A stretch of 64,000 bases of DNA from CAZUDO01 sp964618895 (GTDB lineage Bacteria; Desulfobacterota; Binatia; DP-6), in the NCBI GenBank assembly GCA_964618895.1, contig CAZUDO010000008.1:8865-72864 (forward strand), written 5' to 3'. Each line of letters starts with the position of its first letter. The first letter of the stretch is position 1. A model generated the notes under the pieces. The model saw only the letters and a program-made list of their open reading frames with translations. It was not told where the DNA came from and did not search any database. Of the stretch, positions 42,317 to 51,016 are shown one piece after another. A program made the position numbers and the translations under genes.

Positions 42317-43162
42317 TCAGGCGAGGGCGCGCACGACCTCGGCGCCGCGGTCGAGCAGGGGAAGGACCGTGTCGCGTCCCGCGGGGGGCAGGCCGAAGAC
42401 CACGCGCTGGACACCGATATCCCGCAGGCGGGAGACTTCGTCGGTGCGCATGGGCACGCCGTACACCGATACCGACAGGGTGTTCGGGTCCCGACCCTTC
42501 TCGCGCGCCAGGCGGTGCAGCTCGCCGATGCCCGCCGCCAGGTCGCCGGCACGGACGCCGATCGGCAACCAGCCGTCGCAATAGTCGACCACGCGCTCGA
42601 GCGCCCGGCGCCCGTGCCCCCCGAGCACGATCGGGGGATGCGGCTTCTGGACGGGCTTGGGCCACGACCAGATGGGCTCGAAACGCACGAACTCCCCCTG
42701 GAACGAGGCCTCGTCCTCGGTCCAGATCGCCTTCATCGCCTGCACCCGCTCGCGCAGGAGCGTCCAGCGCGTGCGGAACTCGGTGCCGTGATGGGCCATC
42801 TCCTCGGCGTTCCAGCCCCCGCCGATGCCGAAGATCACCCGTCCGTTGGAGAGGGCATCGAGGCTCGCTACCTCTTTGGCGGTGGTGATCGGGTCGCGCT
42901 CGACCAGGAGACAGATGCCGCTCGCGACCTTGAGCCGCGTGGTCACCGCGGCCGCCGTCGCTAGCGCCACGAACAGGTCGTGGGTGCTCCAGTACTCGCG
43001 CGGCAGGACGGGACCGCCGGGCCACGGGCTCCGCCGCGACACCGGAATGTGGGTGTGCTCCGGCAACCAGAGCGACTCGAAGCCGCGCGCCTCGGCGGCG
43101 CGCGCCAACTCGTCGACGCGGATGGCTTCGTCGGTGGCGAACATCTGTATCCCGCAGTGCAT
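42317..43162 (-). CDS. LLM class (luciferase-like) F420/FMN-dependent oxidoreductase
   Basis: 281 residues with TIM-barrel motifs of the TIGR03619-type group: ARAAEARGFESLWLPEHTHI, LKVASGICLLVERDPITTAK, SLDALSNGRVIFGIGGGWNA (the GxGxGW loop), and KPVQKPHPPIVLGGHGRRAL. F420 or FMN binding is typical; the sequence does not decide between them, though the E-H-T-H-I segment resembles F420 members. It may oxidise or reduce an acyl-CoA or alcohol. The neighbour at 43237 is divergent. Confidence 0.88.
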   Translation of the reverse strand: MHCGIQMFATDEAIRVDELARAAEARGFESLWLPEHTHIPVSRRSPWPGGPVLPREYWSTHDLFVALATAAAVTTRLKVASGICLLVERDPITTAKEVASLDALSNGRVIFGIGGGWNAEEMAHHGTEFRTRWTLLRERVQAMKAIWTEDEASFQGEFVRFEPIWSWPKPVQKPHPPIVLGGHGRRALERVVDYCDGWLPIGVRAGDLAAGIGELHRLAREKGRDPNTLSVSVYGVPMRTDEVSRLRDIGVQRVVFGLPPAGRDTVLPLLDRGAEVVRALA

Positions 43163-43236
43163 CCGTCGCCTATCGCCCGCGGCGTCAGTGGCGTCAAGCG
43201 GGTGTTGCCCCGCCGGGGGGCGGTGTAGGGTAGCGC

Positions 43237-44766
43237 ATGGACACCCGGGATTGGGCGGCGCTGGGGACCTACCACGAGGCCACCAAGCACTCCGTCGCGA
43301 GCGTTCAGCACGATGCGCACCGGCTGGATTTCGCGATCATGCCGCGCCCGTTCAAGGTCTACCCGGAGGCCACCTCGACACCGCTGCCGCGCGACTTCAC
43401 CACCTGCGCCGTCCCGGCGCTGGAGGCGCTGGCTGCCCCGGCGCGCGGCAGCGGGACCGGGCCGCGGATGGATCGCCAGCTCCTCGCCCGGCTGTTGCAT
43501 TTCACCGCCGGCGTCCTGCGTCACCGCACCTACCCCGGCGGGGAGATCTTCTTCCGCGCCGCCGCGTGCACCGGCGCGCTCTACCACATCGACCTCTACC
43601 TCATTGCCGGCCCGCTCGCCGACCTGGACGCCGGCGTCTACCACTTCGGCCCGCACGACTCCGCCCTGCACCTGCTGCGCGCCGGCGATCACCGGGCCGT
43701 GGTCCAGGACGCCACCGCCGACGCCCCGGGCATCGCCGACGCCCCGCTCGTCCTGGCCTTCGCGAGCACCTTCTGGCGCAACGCCTGGAAGTACCGGACG
43801 CGCGCCTACCGGCACGCCTTCTGGGACAGCGGGACGTTGCTCGCCAACCTGTTCGCCGTCGGCACCGCCGCGCAGGTCCCGATGCACCTGGTGCTGGGGT
43901 TCGTGGACGAGGAGATGAATCGACTGCTCGACCTGGACGGCGCGCGCGAAGCCACCCTCGGGCTGGTCGCCCTCGGGTGCGAAGGTCCGCCGCCTGTCCC
44001 GTCGCCGCCGGTCACGCGTCTGGATCTCCCCACCCTGCCGCTCTCCAGCCGCGAGATCGCCTACCCCGCCATCGCGGACGCGCACGCGGCGTCGTCCTTG
44101 GCCGCGGAGGACGAGGTCCGGGCCTGGCGCGGCACGCTGCCCGCGCGGGCCATCGCAACGGCAACGGGGCCCGCCGTCCCGCTCACCCCGCTGCCGCTGC
44201 ACGCCGTTCCCGAACCGATCGAGACCGTCATCCTCCGGCGCGGATCGACGCGCCGCTTCGGCCATGCCCCGATCCGCTTCGACCAGCTCTCCACCCTTCT
44301 GGCCGCCAGCATTCGCGGCACACCGGCCGACTGTCTCGCACCCGAGGCTCCTGCCGCCGATGTCTACGTCCTCGCCCACGCCGTCGACGGTCTCGATGCC
44401 GGCGCCTATGTGCTCGACCGGCGCCAGGACGCGCTCACCCTGCTCCGCGCCGGAACGTTCCGCGACCAGGCTCGCCATCTCGGCCTGGGGCAGGACCTGC
44501 CCGCGGACGCGGCCGCGTGCTTCTTCTGGCTGACGGACCTGCGGCCCGTCCTCGGCCGGTTCGGGAACCGCGGCTACCGGGTGGCGCAGCTCGAAGCTGC
44601 CCTCGAAGCGGGCAAGACGTATCTGGCCGCCTACGCGCTCGGCCTGGGCGCAACCGGCCTCACGTTCTTCGACGACGACGTCACCGCGTTCTTCTCCCCC
44701 CACGCCGCCGACAAGAGCGCCATGTTCCTGATGGCATTCGGGCATCGCGCCTCCCGCACACGTTGA
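43237..44766 (+). CDS. SagB/ThcOx-like nitroreductase-family protein with two tandem domains
   Basis: 509 residues with a duplicated flavin fold. Half one (about 1-260) has LDFAIMPRPFKVYPEA, LARLLHFTAGVLRHRTYPGG and YHIDLYLIAGPLADLDAGVYHF. Half two (about 300-509) has ILRRGSTRRFGHAPIRFDQL, DVYVLAHAVDGLDAGAYVLD and LEAALEAGKTYLAAYALGLG. SagB-type enzymes use FMN to oxidise azolines in RiPP synthesis, but many are stand-alone. No YcaO, SagC/D or precursor peptide gene is nearby, so a RiPP role is not supported here. Confidence 0.82.
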   Translation: MDTRDWAALGTYHEATKHSVASVQHDAHRLDFAIMPRPFKVYPEATSTPLPRDFTTCAVPALEALAAPARGSGTGPRMDRQLLARLLHFTAGVLRHRTYPGGEIFFRAAACTGALYHIDLYLIAGPLADLDAGVYHFGPHDSALHLLRAGDHRAVVQDATADAPGIADAPLVLAFASTFWRNAWKYRTRAYRHAFWDSGTLLANLFAVGTAAQVPMHLVLGFVDEEMNRLLDLDGAREATLGLVALGCEGPPPVPSPPVTRLDLPTLPLSSREIAYPAIADAHAASSLAAEDEVRAWRGTLPARAIATATGPAVPLTPLPLHAVPEPIETVILRRGSTRRFGHAPIRFDQLSTLLAASIRGTPADCLAPEAPAADVYVLAHAVDGLDAGAYVLDRRQDALTLLRAGTFRDQARHLGLGQDLPADAAACFFWLTDLRPVLGRFGNRGYRVAQLEAALEAGKTYLAAYALGLGATGLTFFDDDVTAFFSPHAADKSAMFLMAFGHRASRTR

Positions 44767-44797
44767 CGGCGGGTCGCCCGGCGGTCTAGGGACGGGC

Positions 44798-45343
44798 ATG
44801 CGCCACACCGCGATCGCCCTCTTCGCCGTCGCCCTGGCCGTGCCCGCTGTGGCCGAGACCATGCGCCACGAGGCCGCCGGCCTCCGCTTCTCGGTGCCCA
44901 AGTCGTGGACGCGGGTGCCTGCCCCCTCCGACGTGCGGGCCGCGCAGTACAAGATCCCCCGCGCTGGCAGCGACACCGAGGACGCCGAACTGATCCTCTT
45001 CTTCTTCGGCAAGGGGAAAGGCGGTGGCGTACAGGACAACCTCGATCGCTGGTACGGCCAGTTCACGCAGCCCGACGGCACCCGCTCCAAGGACGCCGCC
45101 GTACTCACCGTCCGGACCGTCAACGGGCTTCGCGTCACGGCCGTCAGTCTCGGCGGCACCTACAGCGCCATGACCACCCCCGGACAGCAGGCGGTGCCCA
45201 AACCCGGCTACCGCATGCTCGGCGTGATCGTGGAAGGCGAAGAGGGGCCGTGGTTCTTCAAAGCCGCCGGCCCGGCGGCGACGATGGATGCCGCGCGCGG
45301 CGATTTCGACGCGCTGGCGCAGTCGGTCGAGGCGCACAAATAA
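44798..45343 (+). CDS. Exported protein of unknown function
   Basis: 181 residues. Signal peptide MRHTAIALFAVALAVPAVAE (cleavage after AVA or VAE). The mature part begins TMRHEAAGLRFSVPKSWTRV, a start shared by many small periplasmic proteins with a 'F.vP..W' strand, and continues DAELILFFFGKGKGGGVQDN with LDRWYGQFTQPDG after it. I recognise no catalytic motif. The previous gene stops 31 bases upstream, so co-transcription with the SagB-like gene is likely. The product ends FDALAQSVEAHK. Confidence 0.75.
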   Translation: MRHTAIALFAVALAVPAVAETMRHEAAGLRFSVPKSWTRVPAPSDVRAAQYKIPRAGSDTEDAELILFFFGKGKGGGVQDNLDRWYGQFTQPDGTRSKDAAVLTVRTVNGLRVTAVSLGGTYSAMTTPGQQAVPKPGYRMLGVIVEGEEGPWFFKAAGPAATMDAARGDFDALAQSVEAHK

Positions 45344-45497
45344 CTCCGGGGGCCCGTGCGATGCTCGCGCGCGCGCTGCGCGCCTCCGCTGCCCCCCCCC
45401 CGTCGACAAACCCCGACCAGCGCTCAGCCCGGCGGCGCCAACGGGAAAACGCCCGCCCGGCGCGCAGCTCGTCCATGAACCAGTCGGCGAAGCCGTG
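45344..45497. other. Convergent intergenic stretch, probably decayed GST sequence
   Basis: These 154 bases separate the exported protein from the truncated GST-like gene. They contain a C10 run (45396-45405) and GC-rich hairpins but no repeat core. On the minus strand they read HGFADWFMDELRAGRAFSRW after the stop, which does not resemble a GST C-terminal domain. Confidence 0.35.
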
Positions 45498-45740
45498 CTA
45501 GAGCGGCAGCTCCGGATAGCGCTCGTCCAGGTACTCGCAGATGACCGTCGAATCGAAGACGACGAACCCGTCGTCGACCAGCGCCGGCACCTCGCCGCGC
45601 GGGTTCACGTCGAGGAAATCGGTGCGGTTACAATCGCCGTGCAGCGCGCGCACGCGTTCGAAGGGCAACCCCTTCTCGTACAGCGCGAGCCGTACCTTGC
45701 GCGCGTAGGGGCTGAACACGTCGTCGTACAGAACGCGCAT
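45498..45740 (-). pseudogene. Glutathione S-transferase N-terminal domain only
   Basis: 80 residues covering just the thioredoxin-like half of a GST: MRVLYDDVFSPYARKVRLAL (Ser/Tyr near S10), VNPRGEVPALVDDG (cis-Pro) and FDSTVICEYLDERYPELPL (Ser67-type glutathione contact). A full GST needs about 120 more helical residues; the frame stops right after PELPL. The downstream sequence gives no GST C-terminus in any minus frame. I infer truncation. A solitary N-terminal domain could in principle still bind thiols. Confidence 0.65.
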
Positions 45741-45829
45741 GGGCCCTTACGTAGCAGACGGCGACCGCCCCGTCACCCAACGGGAGCGGCCGCCGCCTGC
45801 AGGAAACCAGGACGCGAGCCGGAGGGGGC

Positions 45830-47368
45830 TCAACCCTGGTCGGAACAGTCGCGCATGCAGCGGCGGAACAGACGCCGGGCCCGCTTCGCGGCCCCCCGCT
45901 CGCTGCCGCCCCCGGCGACCACCGCCTCGAAGCGCTCGCGGGCGTCCATCTCGCACTCCTCGGCGCACGTCTGCTCCGGCGCAGGGCCGCACTCCTCGAC
46001 GCACTGATCGAGCATCCCTTGGGCGAGCGCCTCGCACTGGGCAGCGTCGGCGTTCGGCTCCGCCAGGCACCGGCGGCCAGCCTCGGCCGCGTCCTCCTCG
46101 CAGTCGGCGGTGCAGGTGTCGGGGGGCGGCGGCGCGCACACCCGCTGCCGGCAGGCGGCCGCGAACGCCTGCGCCCGCGCCTGACACTCCTCGTCGCTTC
46201 CGCCCCGCTTGACGCACTTGCGTACGAACCGGGTCGCCTTCCGGTCACACCGGTCGACGCACGACGACGGGCTCTGGCAGTGCATGGCCACACAGCCCTC
46301 GAAGGACGCCCGGGCGCGCTGCTCGCACTCGGCTTCGCTGCCACCGGCGACAACACACCGCCGGGCTTCGCACTGCGCGTGATCCTCGCAGCGCTCCGCG
46401 CACGACGGCTCCTCGTCGTTCGGATGCTCGCAGTGCTCGCTCACGCACCGCCGCGCCGCCTCCGCCACCCGTGCCGCGCAGCGCTCCGCATCGACCCCTT
46501 CGTCGAGGCACGGCTGGAGCAGTGTCTGCGCCTTGGCGGCACAGCGCGTGGGGCAGTCCGCCTCGGGCTCACCCTCACACTGCGCCTCGCACGCCTCCTC
46601 GGCCGCGTGCGCACGCACCTCGCAGGTCTCCTGGTCGCCGCCGTCCGTGATGCAGCGCTCGAACTGTCCGTTCGCGTCCAGCTCGCAGCGGTCGTCACAG
46701 TCCGGCGCCGGCTCCGTGCAGTGCTCCTGGAGACAGCGTGCCATCAGCTCCTCGCCGAGCCGGTGACACACCTCTTCCGAGTGCTTGGCGTCGATGCAGC
46801 GCTGCACCGCCGCCCGCACGGTGGTCTTGCAGCGTTCCTCGCACGTCGGCTCGGGCATCTCCTGGCACACCTCGGCGACGCACTCCGCCCGTGCGGCGCC
46901 GGCGCGCTCACGGCACGCGTCTTCGCTTCCCCCGGCCTGGAGGCAGGTCGCCAGCACCCCGCGGGCGAACTCGGTGCAGCGGTCCTCGCAGCTCATCTCG
47001 TGGTCCTGGCACAGCACCGCGACGCAGCGCTCGAGCGCGGTCGCCCGGAGCGTGGAGCACTCCTCGACCGGGCGCCCGGTCTCCAGGCAGCGTGTGCCGA
47101 CCATGTCGGCCACCGCCGCGCAGCGCGCCTCGCAGGTGGGCGGCTCGGTGCTGCAGGTTCCGGCGCATTCGTGGTAGGTCCCGCGGGCCATCTCGAAGCA
47201 CGCGTCCTGCCCGCTCCCCTCTTCGACACAGCGCTCGAACACGCGATGCGCATTCGCTCCGCACTCTTCGAGACACCGGCTGCCCTCGGCCGACCCCTCG
47301 TCGCCCAGGGCGGGCACGGGGATGGCAACGACGAGACTCAGGAGCGACGTGGCGAGCAACCTGCGCAT
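45830..47368 (-). CDS. Exported protein made of ten six-cysteine helical repeats
   Basis: 512 residues. Signal peptide MRRLLATSLLSLVVAIPVPA then LG|D. The rest is ten tandem repeats of about 45-50 residues with pattern C-x3-C, x9-10, C, x8, C, x10, C-x3-C, for example TCEERCKTTVRAAVQRCIDA with KHSEEVCHRLGEELMARC and LQEHC. Sequences are acidic and helical (E, A, R rich), so each unit is probably a disulphide-stapled helical hairpin. The tenth unit has lost two Cys (FEAVVAGGGSERGAAKRA). I do not recognise a named family. Upstream it is divergent from nothing; the ROK gene precedes it on the same strand with about 150 bases between. Confidence 0.85.
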   Translation of the reverse strand: MRRLLATSLLSLVVAIPVPALGDEGSAEGSRCLEECGANAHRVFERCVEEGSGQDACFEMARGTYHECAGTCSTEPPTCEARCAAVADMVGTRCLETGRPVEECSTLRATALERCVAVLCQDHEMSCEDRCTEFARGVLATCLQAGGSEDACRERAGAARAECVAEVCQEMPEPTCEERCKTTVRAAVQRCIDAKHSEEVCHRLGEELMARCLQEHCTEPAPDCDDRCELDANGQFERCITDGGDQETCEVRAHAAEEACEAQCEGEPEADCPTRCAAKAQTLLQPCLDEGVDAERCAARVAEAARRCVSEHCEHPNDEEPSCAERCEDHAQCEARRCVVAGGSEAECEQRARASFEGCVAMHCQSPSSCVDRCDRKATRFVRKCVKRGGSDEECQARAQAFAAACRQRVCAPPPPDTCTADCEEDAAEAGRRCLAEPNADAAQCEALAQGMLDQCVEECGPAPEQTCAEECEMDARERFEAVVAGGGSERGAAKRARRLFRRCMRDCSDQG

Positions 47369-47516
47369 GGAAACCTCCGTGACGGCGCGGACGGAGCAAG
47401 GGCCGTGCCCGGGAAGCCCAGGCGCGGGATGCTGCTGGTGGACGGGTTTTGACGCCCGCCTGAGCGGACGCCGCACTACCCGATGCCGGGTCCGCGACGC
47501 GTGCGGATGACGCCCG

Positions 47517-48443
47517 TCACGAACGTGGCGCTTGCCGCCCAGGGAAGTGCACACTCGGCGCCGTGAGCAGGGCCGCCCCGATCACGCCGGCCGAGTCACC
47601 CAAAGCGTGCCGGACGATCGGGGTCCGCAGCTCGTCGTTGAAGACGTAGCGTGCCACCGCCGCGCGCCCGGCGCCGTAGAGCGCCGCCACGTTGGACAGC
47701 CCGCCGCCGAGGACAACCACGTCCGGGTCGAGGATGGAGATGACATTGGCGAGCGCCCGGCCGAAGCGGTCGAGCCAGTGTGCAAGCACGGCCCCGGCCG
47801 TCGCCTCGCCGGTTTCGGCCCGCCCCGCAATCGTCGCCGCGTCGGCCGCCGCCCCGCCGGCCGCCCGGTAGGCGGCCTCGAGGGCTGGCCCGGCGAGCAC
47901 CGTTTCGACGCACCCGCGCTGGCCGCAGTAGCAGGCCGGTCCGGTCGGATCGAGGGCATGGTGGCCCCACTCGCCAGCGATGTGCTGCGCCCCGGCATGG
48001 ACGGCGCCGTCGAGCACGATCCCGCCGCCGACGCCGGTACCGAGGATGACACCGAAGACGACCCGGTGCCCGCGCCCACTGCCGCCGAGCGCCTCGGCCA
48101 GGGCGAAGCAGTTAGCGTCGTTCTCCAGGCGCACCGGCAGGCCGATCCGGGCTTCGAGGTCGCGGGGAAGCGGCCGGCCATTCAGACAGGTGGTGTTGGA
48201 GTTCTTCATGGTCCCGTCGCGCGCGGAGATCGAGCCCGGCGTGCCGATCCCGATCGCCGTGCAGCCGAGCGCCGCAGGGCGCAGGCGGCCGACCAGCTCC
48301 GCCACCCGCGCGACGATGTGGTCGTAGCCGCCCTCGCGCTCGGTCGGCACGCGCACGCGGGTGAGGGGCTGGCGATCCGGGCCGAGGACGACGCCCTCGA
48401 TCTTGGTGCCGCCCAGGTCGATGCCGATCAGGGGCCCCGCCAT
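47517..48443 (-). CDS. ROK family sugar kinase
   Basis: 308 residues: PLIGIDLGGTKIEGVVLGPD (phosphate-1), IGIGTPGSIS, LENDANCFALAEA with the catalytic Asp, GVILGTGVGGGIV, and the zinc-binding ROK signature GEWGHHALDP followed by CYCGQRGCVETVLAGPALE. A repressor-type N-terminal helix-turn-helix is absent, so it is a kinase of the glucokinase, fructokinase or N-acetylhexosamine kinase type. The E-x-G-H motif is intact. ATG 48443 gives the typical MA.PLIGIDLGGTK start; an upstream ATG would add 13 residues without homology. Confidence 0.92.
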   Translation of the reverse strand: MAGPLIGIDLGGTKIEGVVLGPDRQPLTRVRVPTEREGGYDHIVARVAELVGRLRPAALGCTAIGIGTPGSISARDGTMKNSNTTCLNGRPLPRDLEARIGLPVRLENDANCFALAEALGGSGRGHRVVFGVILGTGVGGGIVLDGAVHAGAQHIAGEWGHHALDPTGPACYCGQRGCVETVLAGPALEAAYRAAGGAAADAATIAGRAETGEATAGAVLAHWLDRFGRALANVISILDPDVVVLGGGLSNVAALYGAGRAAVARYVFNDELRTPIVRHALGDSAGVIGAALLTAPSVHFPGRQAPRS

Positions 48444-48566
48444 GGCCCTTGCCTCCTGGCCGCTTCCGCGGGAAAAGTCCACCTCGGAGGTCGGCCTTGG
48501 TGAACGCGCCCGCCAGCGGTTCTACTGCGACAACTTCGTCGACCTGATGGGGGAAGGACTACCGGC

Positions 48567-48992
48567 GTGAGCCTCACAGCCAACAAGACGCTGGTGCAGC
48601 GCTTCTGGGACGACCTGTACGCGCACGCCTTCGACCGCCTGGGCGCGTACTTCAGCGCCGACGCCGTCTACGACGACGTGCCCATGCCCCCCGCGCGTGC
48701 CGTCGGCCCGGCCGCGATCGTGCGCAAGCTCGAGATCGGCTTCGCGCGCGTGCCGCGGCACGTGCATCATCTGCATCGGATGGTGGCCGAGGGCGACACC
48801 GTCATCACCGAGCACACGGAAGACTGGTGCTTCGCGCCCGCTCATGTCGTCTCCCTGCCGTTCGTCTCCGTGCAGGAGATCGCCAACGGCAAGATCACGC
48901 TGTGGCGGGACTACAGCAACATGGACACGTTGCTGTCGGCGGCGCCGGCGTGGTGGCTCGAGCACGTGACCAGCGCGTGGGCGGCGCCGTAG
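48567..48992 (+). CDS. SnoaL/limonene-1,2-epoxide hydrolase-like protein
   Basis: 141 residues of the NTF2-like fold. LVQRFWDDLYAHAFDRLGAY, DAVYDDVPMPPARAVGPAAI, TEHTEDWCF and KITLWRDYSNMDTLL line up with limonene-epoxide hydrolase, where an Asp-Arg-Asp triad activates water. The 'P(M)PP...GP.AI' and 'WRDYSNM' segments are typical, so epoxide or related hydrolysis is possible. The start is GTG at 48567 (GTGAGCCTC). It is divergent from the ROK gene and stops 34 bases before the frameshifted propeller gene. Confidence 0.8.
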   Translation: MSLTANKTLVQRFWDDLYAHAFDRLGAYFSADAVYDDVPMPPARAVGPAAIVRKLEIGFARVPRHVHHLHRMVAEGDTVITEHTEDWCFAPAHVVSLPFVSVQEIANGKITLWRDYSNMDTLLSAAPAWWLEHVTSAWAAP

Positions 48993-49025
48993 CCGCGGCC
49001 TCCATGCGGGCGCGCCCCGGCCGCG

Positions 49026-50211
49026 CTACTCGCCGCCGCACCGCGCCGGGTCGTTCTCCGGGGCGGCGGGCAGCTTGCGGAAGTTCACCGAAAACCGGCG
49101 TGAGTCGACCACCGTCACCCCGTCGGGGAAGCGCAACGTGCGCCCGAGCTGCTCCGGCGGCTCGGGCTGGCCGGTGGCGTCGAACCGCACCCGCGACACG
49201 CTCCCGCAGCGCGGGCGCAGTCGCTCCGGGTCGAGGTTCAGCTCGGCGTAGTAGACGGTCCCGTCAGAGCCCACGTCGATGCCGAGCGGGTTTTTCGGCA
49301 CCCCGTCGGGGACGATCGTCCGCACGACCGCCCCGGCGGCGTCGTACTCGCGGATGACCGGCGGCAGGAGGACGCTGCCGACGTAGAAGTGATCGCTGCG
49401 CGGGACGCGCGCGATGCCCGCCAGCGTGAGCGCGGCGGGCGATCCCGGAATGAAGACCGTGCGGGTGGGCGGCGTCGTGACCAGGCGCTCGGTGTTGTCG
49501 CAGTCGGCCGGGCTGGACGGAAACGGCGGCGAGAACCGCGTCAGGCGGAGGCCGGCGGGTTCGGGGATATATAGATGTTCCCGGCCCCGTCCAGGACCGG
49601 CATGCCGGGCGCACCGAGGGCCTTGGCGACGAAGCAGTAGCTGTCGTAGCGATGGCGCCGGCCGGGGAAGAAGACGATCAGGCTGCCGTCCGGGTTGGCG
49701 AAGTCGTCGAACAGACACCCCTGGGGTCGATGGTCCCCGGCACCTCGACACCGGGCTCGGCGTCGACGTGGATGACCCGCTTGGCCCACTTGCCGTTGCG
49801 CTTGAAGACGCCCCAGCCGTCGGGGTCCCGGCCGACGAAGTGGGGGCTGCGGCGGCGGGTCACGCGGCAACGCGCCTGCGGCACGCTGCGGTCGAGACAC
49901 GCCTCGCGGTAGGTGTCGTCGGCGATCAGGAACTGGCCGTCGTGCCCGAAGCCGCGCGGGAAGAAGCAGAGCTTCCCGTTCACGTGCCGGCCGACGCGTG
50001 CCGGCGGGCTGGCGGGGTCATCAGGCGCAGGCGGGTCGGGGTCGATGAACACCACCCGGCGCGGCGTGGGACTGCCGTCGATGAGGTATCCGTCGAGGAA
50101 CTCCCCCTGCGCGTTCAGGACCACGTCGAATGCCGGCGCGCCGGACGCCGGCAGCAGGAGGGTCGCCAGGTACAGGGACCAGACGACCGCGCGGTGTTCG
50201 ACCGTTCTCAC
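49026..50211 (-). pseudogene. Exported beta-propeller-like protein split by two frameshifts
   Basis: Three successive minus-strand frames together read as one protein. From GTG 50211 comes a signal peptide (YLATLLLPASGAPA), then DVVLNAQGEFLDGYLIDGSP, GHDGQFLIADDTYREACLDR and GWGVFKRNGKWAKRVIHV. The frame changes near 49715 to give FDDFANPDGSLIVFFPGRRH and VLDGAGNIYI, then near 49570 to give LRLTRFSPPFPSSPADCDN, ALTLAGIARVPRSDHFYVGS and PLGIDVGSDGTVYYAELNLD. Both changes equal one missing base and occur at CCCC/GGGG and TATATA runs. The final parts resemble SMP-30/NHL propellers. This is either a decaying gene or two sequencing errors. Confidence 0.72.
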
Positions 50212-50218
50212 AGCCTCC

Positions 50219-51016
50219 CTACTCGTACTCGCCCATCGCCTCGTGGACAATCCCGAAGTGGTGGGCGATCTCGTGCACCACCGTCCGACACACCTCCTCG
50301 CGGAGCGCGTCCTCGTCGGGACACTGGAGCTCGTGCGAGCGTTGGAAGACGACGACGTGATCGAGGTGGTCCTCGGTCGCCAGCGTGCGCTCGGGGCGGG
50401 CAACGCCGACGTAGACGCCGAGCTGGAACGGTTCCTCCTCGTCCGGACCGGGGTAGTCGCGTACGCGGACCACCACCTGGGCGAGGTAGGGGGCGAACTC
50501 CTCCGGGATGTCGTCCAGGGCCGTCGCCACCAGCGTCTCGAAGCGGGCCCGCGGCAGGCGGAGGGGCACGAAGAACGTCGCCGCGTCGAGCGCTGCGGCG
50601 CGACCGAACGCGGCGTCGGCCTCGGCGATGCGGCCGAGCCGATCGAGACAGAGCGCCAGGTCGTGATGCACCGCCGCCCGCTCGCCGCGGTCGAGTCGAT
50701 CCTCCGGACGGGGCAGACCCTGCAGGGCGGCGAGAGCGTCGGCGAAGCGCCCGAGGTCGATCAGCACGGCTGCCCGCTCGCGTTGCGCCCAGTAGCGCCG
50801 GGGATGCACCGCCAGCACGCCATCCAGGATCGCGACTGCGTCGGCGAAACGTTCCTCATCGACCGCCAGCGACGCCTCCCATTCGCGCAGCTCGGGCGCG
50901 TCGGGAAAACGCGTGAGGGCGCGAGCAAGCTCGCGGCGGAGCGCGTCGACATCGTCGGCCTCGTCCAGCTCCTCCAGCCGATCGAGCACGTCGTCGACGG
51001 TCACGGCGTCCTTCAC
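50219..51016 (-). CDS. TPR protein with zincin-like metallopeptidase domain
   Basis: 265 residues. The N-terminal half has TPR-like helical pairs (RYWAQRERAAVLIDLGRFAD, RAAVHHDLALCLDRLGRIAE). The C-terminal half is a minimal zinc peptidase: ARFETLVATALDDIPEEFAP, LGVYVGVARPERTLATED and HEIAHHFGIVHEAMGE, an HExxH-x-x-G-x-x-H motif as in the PF06262 'zincin-like' family. Zinc ligands are the two His of HEIAH and the later His. The start GTG at 51016 overlaps the LLM gene stop. It is last in the thiolase/OB-fold/LLM operon. Confidence 0.85.
   Translation of the reverse strand: MKDAVTVDDVLDRLEELDEADDVDALRRELARALTRFPDAPELREWEASLAVDEERFADAVAILDGVLAVHPRRYWAQRERAAVLIDLGRFADALAALQGLPRPEDRLDRGERAAVHHDLALCLDRLGRIAEADAAFGRAAALDAATFFVPLRLPRARFETLVATALDDIPEEFAPYLAQVVVRVRDYPGPDEEEPFQLGVYVGVARPERTLATEDHLDHVVVFQRSHELQCPDEDALREEVCRTVVHEIAHHFGIVHEAMGEYE

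Noticed and set aside
43237..44766. A RiPP (thiazole/oxazole) biosynthesis cluster around the SagB-like gene
   Set aside because: No YcaO cyclodehydratase, precursor peptide or ABC transporter gene is found within 10 kb on either side.
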